Numbered from the stretch's first letter, positions 38,058 through 50,811 are shown. The stretch is DNA of 64,000 nucleotides from Gari tellinella (GCA_922989275.2 OV277863.1:50450999-50514998), one strand, 5' to 3'. The notes: generated from the sequence alone by a model not told the origin. A program made the numbers and translations.

Positions 38058-38120
38058 AAAGCAGGTTGAAAGTAAAGCAGAATGCGCACGAAATCGCATT
38101 CTACTTTACTTTCAGCATAC
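38058..38120. repeat. Family E hairpin
   Basis: AAGCAGGTTGAAAGTAAAGC...CTACTTTACTTTCAGC with apex GCGCACGAAATCGC. AGGTGACCACT lies in front. Confidence 0.7.
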
Positions 38121-38271
38121 GGGGTAATTTAAGCGCAATCTGTTGGGACATAGAAAATATTTATTATGGCGCATATTCATGAAGGTGGAACTATTTTCGT
38201 CAGTTGAAGGATAAATTAAAGAGGTAAAATGCGTATTTATGGGGTAATGGGTTACAACCAACTTGACCATT

Positions 38272-38650
38272 TACAGTGGAGAATCTGTTATTCTTTCCCG
38301 ATAAACGCGATTACGCTAAAACTAGTTTTTCTTTTACAAACAGTTTGAAGCCAGATCAGACGCCGGGGAACCCGGCGTCTGATCAGGCTCCAAACTGTTT
38401 GCCACCAAGATAAAGATGAATTATCAGAATTGTCAAAAAGTTGTAGTTTTCTACGTTTTAGTGTTTTGCGTTTGCGTACGTTTGCGTTTAAACGGGAAAG
38501 AATAACAGATTCTCCACTGTAAGAGCCATCGTCAGTTCCTGTCCAGATGTTGAATGAGAAGATATATGTTTTCCTCCATAGTGGAGGAGACGTTATTCTT
38601 TCCCAATAAACGTGTTTACGCTAAAACTATTATTTCCAGTGTAAACAGTT
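38272..38650. mobile_element. MITE family B full copy plus a truncated neighbour
   Basis: 38272-38521 is a 250-bp copy with apex GCCGGGGAACCCGGC. 38576-38650 is only the left arm of another copy (AGTGGAGGAGACGTTATTC to TCCAGTGTAAACAG), which stops where the core palindrome should begin. Confidence 0.8.
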
Positions 38651-38828
38651 AGTTTAAACATATTCATTTCAGAAAATGTACAGTATACATACAATATACA
38701 CTATATTTATTATGGGATTAGAACGAAAACTAAAGCTTATTAAGTTATTCTCCTTCAATAAAATTACATTGAAGGTGCAGTTTGAAAACGTCTGCACGTT
38801 GTTAAGCAAGTTTACGATAAATGAAGCA

Positions 38829-38893
38829 AATGATCCATATCCAAATGAGGGGTCGAGTAACTCGGCGTCTCATGTGGATCCAATCCGTCTGGT
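38829..38893. repeat. Degenerate core palindrome
   Basis: ATCCATATCCAAATGAGGGGTCGAGTAACTCGGCGTCTCATGTGGATCC; the apex and inner arms remain paired. Confidence 0.55.
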
Positions 38894-39157
38894 TTTCTGA
38901 TGATATTAACAAAACAGCAGTATACAGGTAAATCGCATTTTAGGAATACTGCAGGCAGTACCTTTTATAAATAAGTAGCATGCAGAGGGTTGAACATAAT
39001 TGAAGGGAAAAAACAGGTATAACGTACATGTATATGCAAATATCAGGAACTGGAGAAGTGTTTGGCTCTAGATTAGCACATCAAGCCAAGCGTGCGCAAC
39101 TACAATCTTAACGCTTTACCTACTAATCTATTTATAATATTCAAGACAGGTGATCAC

Positions 39158-39228
39158 TTAAAGCAGGTTGAAAGTAAAGCAGAATGTGCCCTAAGGCACA
39201 TTCTGTTTTACTTTCAGCCTGCTTTAAA
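39158..39228. repeat. Family E hairpin
   Basis: CTTAAAGCAGGTTGAAAGTAAAG...CTTTCAGCCTGCTTTAA with the fully paired centre GAATGTGCCCTAAGGCACATTC. Confidence 0.8.
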
Positions 39229-39559
39229 CGACCATCTGTTAGGCTATAAAAATATTTGTTATGGTAATTGTTCATGAGGGTAAAAACTGGAACTATTTTC
39301 TTCAGCGGAGGAACAAAATAATACGCTAAAAGTCGCTTCTATTCGGGGAAAGGGTTAAGACAGCTTAATGCTGAAAAAGGTCAAAGGAACGTTCTGCATT
39401 ACATGCACTTTTTTCTATATTCTACAGTCACGTGACAGTGCACCTTTTGCCCCTCCATTGTCATATTGTCGTCTGCTTCAATAGTGTTGTTTCCAATGAT
39501 TCAAGTGAGGTTCCAAGGAATAGCACGGCGGTATACAATCTTATTTCAAACTTAAATGC

Positions 39560-40735
39560 AATGAAATGGATGTAAATAGGTCTGATTGTAAGCAAATTTG
39601 GAATATAAGATTTTAGTAGTATTTAAACCAAACCTTGATTTTATATAAATAAACATTTTCAGCAAGGTTGGTGAAAATCAATAAAAAAAATTATTTGTGT
39701 TAGAGAGCAAAAAATGGTGAAACAGTCCTTTTTAATACATAAAGGGCAATAACTAAGATAATCCCTATGGGATTTTAGTAATAATCACACTGGACCTAGA
39801 TTTTATAAAAAATAAAGAATTTCAGCAAGTTTGGTGAAAATCCGATGAAAACTCTTTGTGTTAGAGAGCAAAAAAGGCTGAAACAGCCATTTTTTAAAAT
39901 AATTAAAGGGTTATTACTCCAACATGCCTTATGCGATTTTAGTAGGATTCAAACTTAACCTTGATTTTATATTAATGAAAACTTTCAGCAAGTTTGGTGA
40001 AGATTCAAAAAAAAGTATTTGTGTTAGAGAGAAAAACTTGCTGAAAACAGTCATTTCTAATACATAAAGGACAAAAACTCAGATATGCCACATGCGATTT
40101 TTGTAATAATCAAACTAGACCTAAATTTTTATATATTTAAGCATTTTCAGCAAGTTTAGTGAATATCCGATAAAAACTGTATGTGTTAGAGTGCAAAAGT
40201 GACCGAAACAGTCATTTTTTATTAATAAACAGACAATAACTTAGATATACCTTATGCGATTTTAGTAGTAATCAAACTAAACCTTGATTTTATATCAATA
40301 AACAATTTCAGCAAGTTTGGTGAAGATCCAATAAAACGTATTTGTGTTAGAGAGCAAAACTTGCTAAAAACAGTCATTTTTAATACATAAAGGGCAAAAA
40401 CTCAGATATGCCACATGCGATTTTAGTAATAATCAAACTAGACCTAAATTTTATATGAATAAATATTTTCAGCATGTTTGGTGAATATCCGATTAAAGCT
40501 GTTTGTTTTAGAGTGCAAAAATGACTGAAACAGTCATTTTTTTTTATTAATTAACAGGCAATAACTAAAAAATACCTTATGCGATTTTAGTAGTAATCAA
40601 ACTAAACCTTGATTTTATATCAATGAACATTTTCAGCAAGTTTGTGGAAGATCGGATGAAAAAAATAGTTGAGTTAGAGAGCGGACAAAAAAGTGTGATA
40701 GTCTAACTGACTGATGGATGGACGGGCGGGCGGAG
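39560..40735 (+). repeat. About 162-bp tandem repeat, 7 units, with GGACGGGCGG tail
   Basis: CAGCAAGTTTGGTGAA recurs at 39660, 39823, 39986, 40148, 40309, 40470 and 40634 (period 161-164 bp). Each unit also contains TTGTGTTAGAGAGCAAAA and ATGCGATTTTAGTA. It ends in GATGGATGGACGGGCGGGCGG, like the tails of the Helitron-like elements, but the terminal hairpins are not recognisable. It is probably a truncated member of that group. Confidence 0.7.
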
Positions 40736-41667
40736 GTAGATACGGTTGCACCCAGTGAAGTTGATTTCGGCTGTATCACGTGATACTAAGCCGTGTGGAA
40801 ATGTTTATGTCAGACGTTCTATTTTCGGTTTGTTATGATTTTAAATTGCCCTTTTTGGTGGTTTAGGTCCGTCTTCATCATTTCATAGATCAGTTTGGCC
40901 CATAAGAATGTTCAAACATTATTATTAACCGTTATTGTATTTCAGGCATTAAGAAAAGGTCTGAAAACACAATGGGACTTTAAATCTGCATGCGTAAGGT
41001 GCATGATAAATTAGTACATTGCACTTTTATGCACATAAATGCTGATGTTTTGACCCACTTTCGGTTTGAACGAGATCGTGTAACGTTTGCACCGAATGAA
41101 AATAATTGGGCGGCATATCGCAATATATAGTACACACGTCCTATTGAAGAAATGCTTAGAAACTCAGAGGTAATTTAAATTGTTCTGTTCAAGGGAAATA
41201 ACAATTAACTAGCTCCAACGCAAGAACTAATTTGGTTACTTCCCTTAATTATATAATATATATTTTGTTGCATATTCTGGACCACGCTCTACTAAAGCCT
41301 ACTATAGGTCTATTTATCACTCTGTGATTTTTTTGTTTTGTTTGTTAACGCCCGTTTCTGCCATCTATGGGCTAATTGGACGTCCCAGAGAGAGGGGAGC
41401 GGATACAGAGAATCCGGGCGCGATGCCCTACTCTTATTATCGAAAGTGCTGTCTGGTTCTTTTAGATGCCAAGTGTATATCACTCATCCATCGGCCCTCG
41501 GTTTATAAAGTCTCATCCGAAGGACGTATCACTCGGTGGTGTATCCTTGCCAAAATGGTATGCAAAACGATCAGTACCTGACCTCGAGAAAAGCAAACGT
41601 ATTGCATTGCAAACAGTGTAGACTTAGGCCAACCGCCGTGTCAAAGACACGGTGGCTTGTTTGGATA
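40736..41667. other. Intergenic; possible unclassified interspersed repeat
   Basis: Mostly unremarkable. 41370-41590 has a GC-richer stretch (GAGAGAGGGGAGCGGATACAG ... TCATCCGAAGGAC) that stands out in composition and could be an interspersed repeat; no gene is called. At 41611-41665 a CAAACAGTGTAGAC...ACCGCCGTGTCAAAGACACGGTGG hairpin fragment precedes the Tc1-like relic. Confidence 0.4.
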
Positions 41668-43460
41668 TACAGTAAAACCTCGTTATTACGACCACTAAGA
41701 CGAAGGCTAATTGATTATATACTCAACAAAATAATTAAAGGGGCAAAGGTATAAGTTCATATATCTTTTTCAAAAATGCAAACATTTTCAAGTTAAAAGA
41801 TTGAATGCGTGTTTAGATGCTTTAGAATAAACAAATTAAGAAATTAACGCCACTATGTGCAGAAATGGTCATGGTTGAATGAATTGAAGCGGACAAGTAT
41901 CAAAAACACGGTTTTTAACGTCCACTGGATTTTTGCACGATGTGTCTGCCTATTCTTCAACGATTAGTTTTAAAGCTGTTTTCATTATATCGAGTGAATA
42001 TTTGTATCTTAAGCAAAAAATAGATTGCATATTGGTACAACATTTGAAAACTATGCCCCTAAAGACGTCATTTGTCGTTTTCCAACGTCATGTTGCGACG
42101 GAGTTTAACGTTAGCAAGGGTGTCGTCGAAAGGTTGTGGTAGTTGTACCTGGACACTGAGATGGTTAATTGGAGATCAGGTCAAGGTCGTTTGCAGGTCA
42201 TATTTGAAGTAAAGAACCGATGTTGTCACTTATGGCATGACGTCAACGGCTCAATTCCCTCGTTACGCTTAATAGTGTTTATAAACAGACGTGTGGTTAC
42301 AGGATTTCTGTTCAGGTCGTCGGGAATAGACTTCATGCTGCAAACCTATGGGCTAGAAGACCTGTATTGTGACCGGCCTTGACCCCACAACACCGAAAAC
42401 GTCATCTAGCGTTTTGCCAGAAATCATGCCATTTGAACGTTTACGTTTTCGCAACGTATTGTGGACTAGTGCGTTAAATTCCATATTGGATTTAAATGTC
42501 GACTGCAGACGAATGTAAAGACAGCGAAACGAATGTTTCTTCGACTGTTATGTGACAGAGCATGACGGACTCAGAAAGGGGTCAGGGTTCCTATGGGTGG
42601 GCATATCCTACAACGGTTGCACGGACCTTTACGTCATTAGGAACTGGACTCTGGCTCGTTTGGGGTACAGGGACGAGACCCTAGACGCTATTACACGCGC
42701 TGAAGCTGGGGCTTTGGGTTCAGGCTTCATTCCGACAGACGACAAAGCTCGTCCGTACCGAGCACGTATGGTAGACCAGTACTTGGAACACGAGGGCAGA
42801 GGACAGATGGACTGGCCAGCAAGGTCAACACACTTGGATCACATTTAGGATGCTTAGGACATGCGGCAACGCCGGATATCCGGTCGAGATCGTCACCTTA
42901 GAGGCTAACAGACATGCTTATTGAAGAATGGCACAAAATGTCCATTGTATACATCCTTAAGCTAATTCTCCGATTTCCATGTACATGCAAGGAAGTTATT
43001 AATGCACGTGGTGAACACATATGATACTAGCTGTAATTTAAGAGAAGAACCTAAAAGGTGGGGCTCTTGGTCAAGTTGTTTGTTACCCCACCCACCTAGT
43101 CTGGCACACGGTAATTTTAGGGTGGTTGTGTTTGAAGGGGAACTGCGATATATATTTCTTCTTTTCGAAATACAGTTATACTCTACAACGAAGTTAACAT
43201 GTAATTTTACATGAAACTGTTAAAAAAATATTGGATGAACTTATTTTTTATATATTGGACCTACCCAATATATTTGCCCCTTTAATTGTTTTGTTGAGTA
43301 TATAATAGAGAGGTGGCAGCTTAAAGCAAGGTGACAGTGAAACAGAAAGCTCCTAAAGGAGCTTTCTGTTTCACTGTAACCTTGCTTTAAGCGGTCACCT
43401 ATCGTAAACACCCTAATAATTAACAAAATTTAGTGGTCGTAATAGAGAGGTTTTACTGTA
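41668..43460 (+). pseudogene. Tc1-like transposon relic
   Basis: The inverted ends TACAGTAAAACCTCGTTATTACGACCACTA and its mirror (43431-43460) match closely, as do the inner ATTATATACTCAACAAAATAATTAAAGGGGC and its mirror (43258-43306). Between them are frame-shifted pieces of a Tc1/mariner transposase: a helix-turn-helix region (RHVATEFNVSKGVVERLW near 42090), VNWRSGQGR (near 42165), NGSIPSLRLI (near 42245), and MDWPARS-hLD near 42809, corresponding to the conserved DDE-domain end. Many stops and frameshifts make it inactive. The right arm carries an inserted perfect hairpin. Confidence 0.8.
43321..43390. repeat. Family E-like perfect hairpin in the Tc1 arm
   Basis: TTAAAGCAAGGTGACAGTGA and its mirror are fully paired around AGCTCCTAAAGGAGCT. 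The same combination of Tc1-type end and this hairpin is seen at 7264-7476. Confidence 0.85.
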
Positions 43461-45188
43461 CACTGTTTGACACGCACAAGCATCTACAATAATTTGTTAC
43501 TGAACGTACTAAGGTGCTGGTAGGCATTGACCCTTGAGCCTAAGATGACCACTGAGCATTGTTCACACTTTATGCGATGCAAAAGGCGTGGTTTTCTTGT
43601 TGTAGTTGATAAGAGTTTACATCAACTCGTTCTCACCTGAAACTTTTTAATGGACCATTTTAATTTCAAACTAAGTATAGTCCATGTTTGACTATTTACG
43701 GTTTGCTTTAATCTATATTGCAAAAATGCAGGGCTGTCATTTCTCCAGATTTTTTCCAAAAAAAAGCTCTGCGTGTCCTGATCAGAGGGCGCTACTAGGA
43801 CCCTCTGATCAGGGTATACACTGCTTGCATAGGACACGTGTACTCTTCACGTAAACTATTTGTAAATGACGAGTGCACTCTTCGCTAGGGTTCACTCAAG
43901 GCATTAACGATTCTTCATCACAGCCCTTGTAATGGGCCATTGTAGTCTACAATTTTAAGCAAAAATTTATATTTTACACACACTTTTAAATAATTTACAT
44001 TCACGTACTAGTTTATAATACAGTAAAACTGGCATGTTTTATGCGGAAATATTAAGGGTGGCAGTTTACGAAATGATAACTTAAGGGTGTATCAATGTCA
44101 TGAGCCATTTTTTTGAAAGTATTTAACTTTTTTTCTATCATTGTTTTTTTGGAAGAGCTATTTATGATGAATGAAAAAATGAAAAAAAATATATATGGTG
44201 GTGTCCTTTTTTTTGAGCTACAGCGATTTGAAAAAGGTATGTCAAATTTGGATATTTTCTTCAAATTTTACCCATTCAAAGTACAAGCTTCAGTAAACGC
44301 ACCGTTTACCTGTGATCTAGTCCACATGTATACAGTTAGATAATATGGGGATATTTTTCGATATTGCCATATTCCCTCACAGAACACATGCGTTGAGACT
44401 CATTCTTGGAAGGAAATAACTTGTATACGTTTCTGCTTCCATGGAAAAGGGAAAATATTCCATATGAATATTCCAAATTTAGGTCTATAATCTAATGCAG
44501 AAAGTTCATACAAATTTTTGCCCGGGATTTTCCATTGCATTGCATTAGCCGTATGTATAGAGGCATGTAGATCTATACGTTTCTTCTGCAATTTTCTTCA
44601 ATTCTGTTTTCTAAATATAAAAGAAATACATCTAGATCTCTGCATCTATTAATTTCTAATCTTATTGAAAAACAACAACACGATGTCCTCACAGATATGT
44701 TGTTACTTCTTCTACAGGTTTACGGCTATCCGCCCATCCAATTAACTAATAGCATAAAACAATGAGAAACATTACAATTTGTACATGTATACTGCTACAG
44801 CCTATACTTTATACATGTATGCACACATGTACAAAATGATTAGCTTTTCTTTCAATTCTTAACCACCACTCAACTGATCAATCGTATTCTCTACACATCA
44901 GAGCAAAAGAACAGAATTATATTAAAATCCTCCATTTTCGCTACACTTTTGAACAGCTGATATTTCACCAGGCCAGCATTTTTGCCGTCATTGTTTCAGA
45001 ATGTCTAAAAATACATTTCGCCATCGGCATCCACGTATATTCCCATTCTATTTTTATCTATGATTCATAGTCATGTGAAGTTTGTTAGGACTATTTATAG
45101 CATGTGGTTCGATCTTAAAAGGGGAATAACTGACCATGCAACTTCAAACTGAAGTATATTGATAACCTACCCTGATCGTTTTGTTTCG
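43461..45188. other. Intergenic with two repeat pieces
   Basis: 43769-43827 is a hairpin (TCCTGATCAGAGGGCGC...GGACCCTCTGATCAGGGT). 44080-44300 repeats 1880-2110 (TTAAGGGTGTATCAATGTCAT ... TGGAAGAGCT). The remainder is AT-rich with no gene recognised. Confidence 0.55.
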
Positions 45189-45406
45189 TTAACTCATAGA
45201 GCCCTAGTGGCGCATATATGCGTCCCTTACCTTAAGTGACCTGTGAATGGTACATTTGTTAAATGCAAACAGTGAAGCCCCTGGTTGGACTTCACTGTTT
45301 GTCATTTTGCAATATACGTCATAAAAAACCTAAATAGTCTAAAGTGGATCAGCCCTTGTTGTAAACTGGATTTGTCCATTTGAAGATTCAGGGGATAATG
45401 AGTTAA
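45189..45406. mobile_element. MITE family F copy 1
   Basis: TTAACTCATAGAGCCC and GGGGATAATGAGTTAA are the ends. The core is a shortened hairpin, CAAACAGTGAAGCCCC-TGG-TTGGACTTCACTGTTTG. Confidence 0.75.
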
Positions 45407-45751
45407 ATAAATGTTTGAACCCTGTATGAGCCACTGATATAGGTATATATACTGTTTGCATATGATATTGACGATTGTACTTTTCAGAGATACACTGTGT
45501 ATTAATGACGAGTATACTCGTCGCAGGGGTGGACTATGTCAAAGGAGGCTTAAAGTATTTAGCAGGGTGTGCATGAAGGCTAATTCTGCTTTACTTGCAA
45601 ACAAACTGCTTTAAAGAGGCTCGCAACCGGATTTAGCATTAAAAATAGTAATTTGTAAATATATGTCAAATGCTTATATAAATGGGTAAGATTTAGTTTA
45701 GGATAATAAATTCTGTTAAAAAATCCATTTCAAAAAAAAAAGAAGAAGAAG

Positions 45752-45842
45752 CCCTGGTGGGATTCGAACCCGTGACCCTCCATGCGGAGAGAAACGTGAA
45801 AAAATGAGGAAGCTCCTATACTACCTCGGCTACCAGCGCTCT
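45752..45842 (-). tRNA. tRNA-like sequence, probably pseudogene or SINE head
   Basis: On the minus strand, AGCGCTGG/CCAGGGCT can form an acceptor stem with one mismatch. A box TAGCCGAGGTAG and B box GGGTTCGAATCCC are well preserved. The middle is too long and does not form a clean anticodon arm, so I do not call a functional tRNA. Confidence 0.45.
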
Positions 45843-46189
45843 CTATATCTATAGTAGCGAATTAACGTACTTCACTAGTAGCGATCGATAGTACTTTTAC
45901 TACTTTATTCGTCTCGGGTTTATGTCTGAGCCCGTGTAAAGAAGCAACAACAACAACTATACCGTTAGCTAACGCTATAGAAAAAACGATGGAAATATCT
46001 TAAAAAAACTAAGATTCGGTGCCGATTCTTGAGACTTTTTTTGGACTGATCATATTTTTTTAATGTCAGAAGCCAAATAATGCCACAAATTTGCTTTTAT
46101 TTGAGTATTTTGTTTTATTTTGACAAGTACACCATCTGGTTGCGAGTCCCTTTAAGTGGCCACTTGTCTTTGAAACTAGTAACAGACTA

Positions 46190-46418
46190 TTAACTCATTG
46201 AGCCCCTATAGGGACGCATACATGTGAAAAGTACACTTATCCTATGTGAACAGTGAAGTCCCCGATCAGAGGGCTCCTGCAGGAGCCCTCTGATCAGGAT
46301 ATTTACTGTTTGTCCTTATGTAAAATATTATAAAAACAATCCTAAATAGTTGAAAATGGACCAGCCTTTATTGCAATCTGGACTTGTCCATTGGAAGTTT
46401 CAGGGGATAATGTGTTAA
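46190..46418. mobile_element. MITE family F copy 2
   Basis: TTAACTCATTGAGCCCC to GGGGATAATGTGTTAA. The core at about 46246-46313 is GAACAGTGAAGTCCCCGATC, AGAGGGCTCCTGCAGGAGCCCTCT and its mirror. It shares ACAGT and GATCAGA with the other families but has a different spacer and apex. Confidence 0.8.
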
Positions 46419-46696
46419 CACATGCTCATGCGAAAATATCCTACAAGTTCAGATAGGGTTTTGTGACCGCTAACAGTCCTGTGATAAAATGATGAAACAT
46501 TTATATGCAATTCCATTTTATTTGACTGCACACTATAGATCTAGCTTGAATCAGATCTAAAGCTCTCTTCTTTTTTTAATCTTGCATTTGATTAGGTTTC
46601 AGTCTGTTTTGGGGATACATTTATTATGTTCGAAATGACACTCTTTTCACTTTACTAAATGGCCTGATTCTAGATTTGAAGAGGGCCGGTAACCAT

Positions 46697-46770
46697 TTAA
46701 AGCAGGTTGAAAATAAAGTAGAACGTACTCGCCTTACAGCGAATTCTGCTTTAGTTTCAGACTGCTTTAT
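46697..46770. repeat. Family E hairpin, diverged
   Basis: TTTAAAGCAGGTTGAAAATAAAG...CTTTAGTTTCAGACTGCTTTA with imperfect apex. Confidence 0.65.
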
Positions 46771-47293
46771 AAAGAATAAGCTACAATCTGCTAGGAAACA
46801 TTTCTTATGGTGCATATTCATAACTGTATATAAATGTGGAACCATTTTCTTCCGTGAAGGATTGAATGAAATGCGTAAAAACATATATATTGAGTAAATG
46901 GTTAAAAAGAAACAAGAAATATCATTAAAAAAGATATTCAGCGGAATGGGTGGTGGAAGTAATGCTGTAGATGGGTGTGCACAATTGTATGAAGTTTGGG
47001 CTTTCAAAGAATTGTAATATCTTGGATTGAAAAGCAAAAAATACAAATATACAGTGAAAACAGTAACTTTTATTTGAAATATAGTATAACTCTGACTAAA
47101 AAGCTATAATGTACAGAAATACAAAACAATATTTTAACCCATATCCTAGCTACTGCCATGTTAGGAGATCCTCAGATTAAACTATTGTTCTATATATCTA
47201 ACTTCATTCATGGAGTTTCTTGAAACAAACTATAACTTAAGTTATTACTGTGCATACTCATGTACACATACTGTAGTATGTAAATGCAGTCTG
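46771..47293. other. Intergenic, nothing recognised
   Basis: AT-rich sequence without coding signals. It ends at the hAT-type target site. Confidence 0.4.
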
Positions 47294-47301
47294 CTCAGTG
47301 T

Positions 47302-48896
47302 CAGGGTTGGCCGGTAAAAACCGGGGCGGTTTTAACCGCCCGGTTTTAACCGGTTAAAACCGCCCCGATCAATACTCCTTGAAGTGGTCAATACTGGTCA
47401 ATACCGGTCAATACTCTTTTTTTGTAAAAATAAAGCTCTTAAAGCTTTAAAAGGATTTAATTACAGTGTAATTGTGCATTACAGATACATAGGAAGCTAT
47501 TTCAAGTGTATATAGGGGGTATAGGAAGCACAAAGTGGATTTTTCAATTCTGAAAAGACCACCCTGGTCGACTGAACTGACCACATTTATTGATTGAACT
47601 GACCGCTTGTGGTCGATTGAAATAAACACTGGCGGTGGATTGAATCGACCACTCTGGTTAATTGAAAAGACCACCCTGGCCAATTGAACCAGGTGTATGG
47701 TTATTCCTGAAGTAATTTTGTTCTACAACTTGCTTTATCACCTGGTCAGGAGTAATATCCTGTCCCAGCAGATTCAGTCAGTGTGCAGGGCAACCATAAA
47801 CTGTCAGGCTAGGGTCTTCCTCATTCAGGTTTATATGCCAAATTCCTTGCAGCCATACTTCTCAGCAGACTCATTGATGGCTTCCTTAGGGCACAAATAG
47901 GAGTAATACAAGTGTCAGTGTATAATACCCCTGTCAGTGTATTCTCACCCTGTATCAAGACATTTGATTGGTCACAATCATATCTATGCCACGCCCACTG
48001 CAGTGACATGGGGCAACCTAACACATGATAATCTCTGTTTTGACAGCAATTTACAGGTGTTGCAAACTTGCAAATACTTGTGAATTTCCCATGATTGTAC
48101 ATGATAATAGACATCAATTAATCTTTAACATTTAATTGTTTATTGACTATGGGTATACTATGGTTAATTATTTGCTGTAATATACCCCAAAAGTGGTAAA
48201 TACTGGTCAATTGAAATTTTGAGTGTTCGATTGAGTTTTTTGATAGACAGTTGAACTTGAATTGTAAGTGAACAGTTGGTTGAGTTGAAGTATTTAGTGG
48301 TTGATTGATTATGAGTATATCTAGCCTTTTGGTTGGTAAATTCCAAACTGATCCTAGGTGGTCAATATTGGTCGATTTTCAATTGACAAGGCCGGTCATT
48401 TCAATCAACCACCTGGTTTTATCAAATATTTACAAAATATAATTCAAATATTTCAATCTTTAGATTAAATCATTGTTATGATCATTATTCCCAGTATGCT
48501 CATCATGACAATGTGTGAATAAGATAGGTAGGGTACTAGTACTTTATTTTATAAGTAGTCTGATTGAATTGACCACATCAAATGGCCCCCGGCAAAAGAC
48601 CACTTGTTGTCATTAAAGAAAAACTTTGAAAAACAACATCAAAATATCATACTATTATTTAAAAAGATCCTTAACAGTACAGTTTGTATGTACTGTATAT
48701 ATTAAACAACTATTTACATTGCTAGGGGTATGATACATAGGTAACTAAGGTTATAAGTTGGTTAGAAGCTAGTGGTCATTTCAATTGACCAGTAATAACC
48801 GGTAATGACCACTAATGACCGGTATTGACCGGTTAAAACCAGTATTGACCGCCCGGGTGGTCAATACTCTTATTGACCGGTCGATTGCCAACCCTG
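47302..48896. mobile_element. hAT-type non-autonomous transposon
   Basis: CAGGGTTGGC and GCCAACCCTG are the terminal inverted repeats. CTCAGTGT is present on both sides (47294-47301 and 48897-48904), a perfect 8-bp target-site duplication, diagnostic of the hAT group together with the CAGGG end. The 1595-bp interior holds many GGTCAATAC, GATTGAACTGACC and ACCGGTTAAAACC words in both orientations, dense near the ends, and no transposase frame. Confidence 0.85.
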
Positions 48897-48904
48897 CTCA
48901 GTGT

Positions 48905-49473
48905 ACATACTATACCACCCCACTCTTGTAAATAAATGATGAAACAACACGATTGTGTTTAACTCACTTGAGGCCATTTATTATATTGCAGCTTGCTATC
49001 AATGTTTACATGTACTTAATTTGTACAAATAGTTAACAATTGAAATAAATTGGTAGTAAACCATAACAGAACACCTTGATACCACTGTCTATCTATAAAA
49101 AGACACCAGATGTCATATCTTAAAAACGAAGCATGATGGCATCAGCACAGTAATAAACAGTCTGCAATGTTCAGTCTGTGTCTCTTAATTTTACACTCAC
49201 AATTCATATCTGGTAAAACTGTAATGGTGCATACCAGCCTGGCTACTATCCAATCAGACAATTCAGTTTTCAACAGTGCTCTTAACCCTAAATTTCTGAT
49301 CAAATATGATTGGTTGAAAATGTTGGTCTAAATAGATACCATGCAGCTCCGCTGAAACACACTAAGCAGACTGCAATATCCAGTGAAAAACTCAGAAGTG
49401 TCCTATGTCATGGCTAATCGCAGTAAAGTTGCAACCAAGCAAAACAAATATAACCATTGGAAACCAAAACGGT
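48905..49473. other. Intergenic, nothing recognised
   Basis: AT-rich; no conserved frame or clear repeat. Confidence 0.4.
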
Positions 49474-49744
49474 TTAACCCCTTTCATGATCAAATTATTC
49501 GCGAGTTTTTACCCCTTTGCCGTTTCATTGTCGTCTGCTTTAAAATTTATTGTCTGCAATGTCGTTTCAAAGTAGATCTAAAACAAAAAAAAGCAAAAAC
49601 AAACTGTATGACTGTGCACAGAAGTTTCAAAATGAGTGTCAAACCGTTTGGATCCTGATCAGACGCCGCGTTTCGCGGCGTCTGATCAGAATCCAAACTG
49701 TTTGCAAACACGCTTTTAAACGTCATTGAGAGTGAAAGGGTTAA
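49474..49744. mobile_element. MITE family C copy, well preserved
   Basis: TTAACCCCTTTCATGATC to GAGAGTGAAAGGGTTAA. The core at about 49637-49705 is GTTTGGATCCTGATCAGACG with apex CCGCGTTTCGCGG and a near-complete mirror arm. Confidence 0.85.
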
Positions 49745-50211
49745 TTAAATATTGCTGTTACAGTAGTAACTCATCTCATATGAGTTATAACTGACCTACT
49801 TTTTATTCTGGTTTAATTCATTGCCCCTCAGACTTCAAATGGACAATTTGAGTTCTGAATTATATATGGTTCATTTTCTACTGTATAAAGCGAGCTGTTT
49901 TTTGCTTGGGGGGGGGGGGGGGGGGCATAGAAATGTGTTGCGAAATGAAAAAAAAAATCTTAAGACTCCGGTCTGTGTCCTGTACAGGAGAAATCTGGTC
50001 TGGATATACATGTTTGCACCTCCCGAACACGAGTTCTCTTCAAATGTATACATGTACAGGACGAGTAAATTCTTCACTAGGGTACGTTCTATGGGGTAAT
50101 ATCCAAGAGGAGCTATTCTACGTATTATAAACATGTTTGTTTTTGCCGTTTGTGGTATGGTAATATATAACTGTGCAAAGGAAGAAAAGTCTCAATTTTC
50201 TTACGGATACG

Positions 50212-50577
50212 TACAGTGCTTCCTCTCTACAACGACACCCAATGGGAGACACAGAGTGTGTGTGTTGTTCGGAGAGAGTCTTTATAGGGAAGGGACATTA
50301 AGACTTAGCTTACATTTGTAAACAACTTGAATCCAGATCCTTGAGACGCCGCGTGACGCGGCGTCTGATCTGGATTCAAGCTGTTTGTCACTCATAATTA
50401 TATTTATTCTATCAAAATGTCCACTTATATGTAACTTTGAGAAAAAACAACAGACAACAATTTTAAGCAGACGAGTTATTTTGAAGTGCTAGACATAATT
50501 GTCTTGTTTAGGGAACTGCAAGAGGCACTGTAAGGAGGGAGTCGCTGTTGGGGTCGTTGTAGGGAGGGAGCACTGTA
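50212..50577. mobile_element. MITE family A copy
   Basis: TACAGTGCTTCCTCTCTACAACG to AGGGAGGGAGCACTGTA. The core at 50318-50388 has apex CCGCGTGACGCGG and a 5-bp insertion in the left arm (GATCCTTGAGACG). Confidence 0.8.
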
Positions 50578-50811
50578 TTTACATTTGAAGACAGGGGGTC
50601 GCTTAGAAATGTAACATTTAAAACGTGCACCCAGCTAAACTATACATACAGTAGTCTAATCAATGCCTATATGTGTGCCATGGTTGCATAATACAAGATT
50701 GACTGTATATAATTACCGATGACCGCTTAAATTAAAGTACCCAATCCCAGAATGTAGCTGAGTCAGCTGATCGCATAGTTTGAGGCATTGTTTTTAAAAA
50801 AAGCGGACAAC

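Noticed and set aside
42552..42848. 98-codon frame as a functional gene
   Set aside because: It contains the tail motif of a Tc1-type transposase in shifted frames inside inverted Tc1-like ends; it is a pseudogene fragment.
49910..49926. Poly-G run (and poly-G at 61261-61282, poly-C at 7042) as G-quadruplex regulators
   Set aside because: Simple homopolymer tracts with no conserved context; assembly slippage is also possible.
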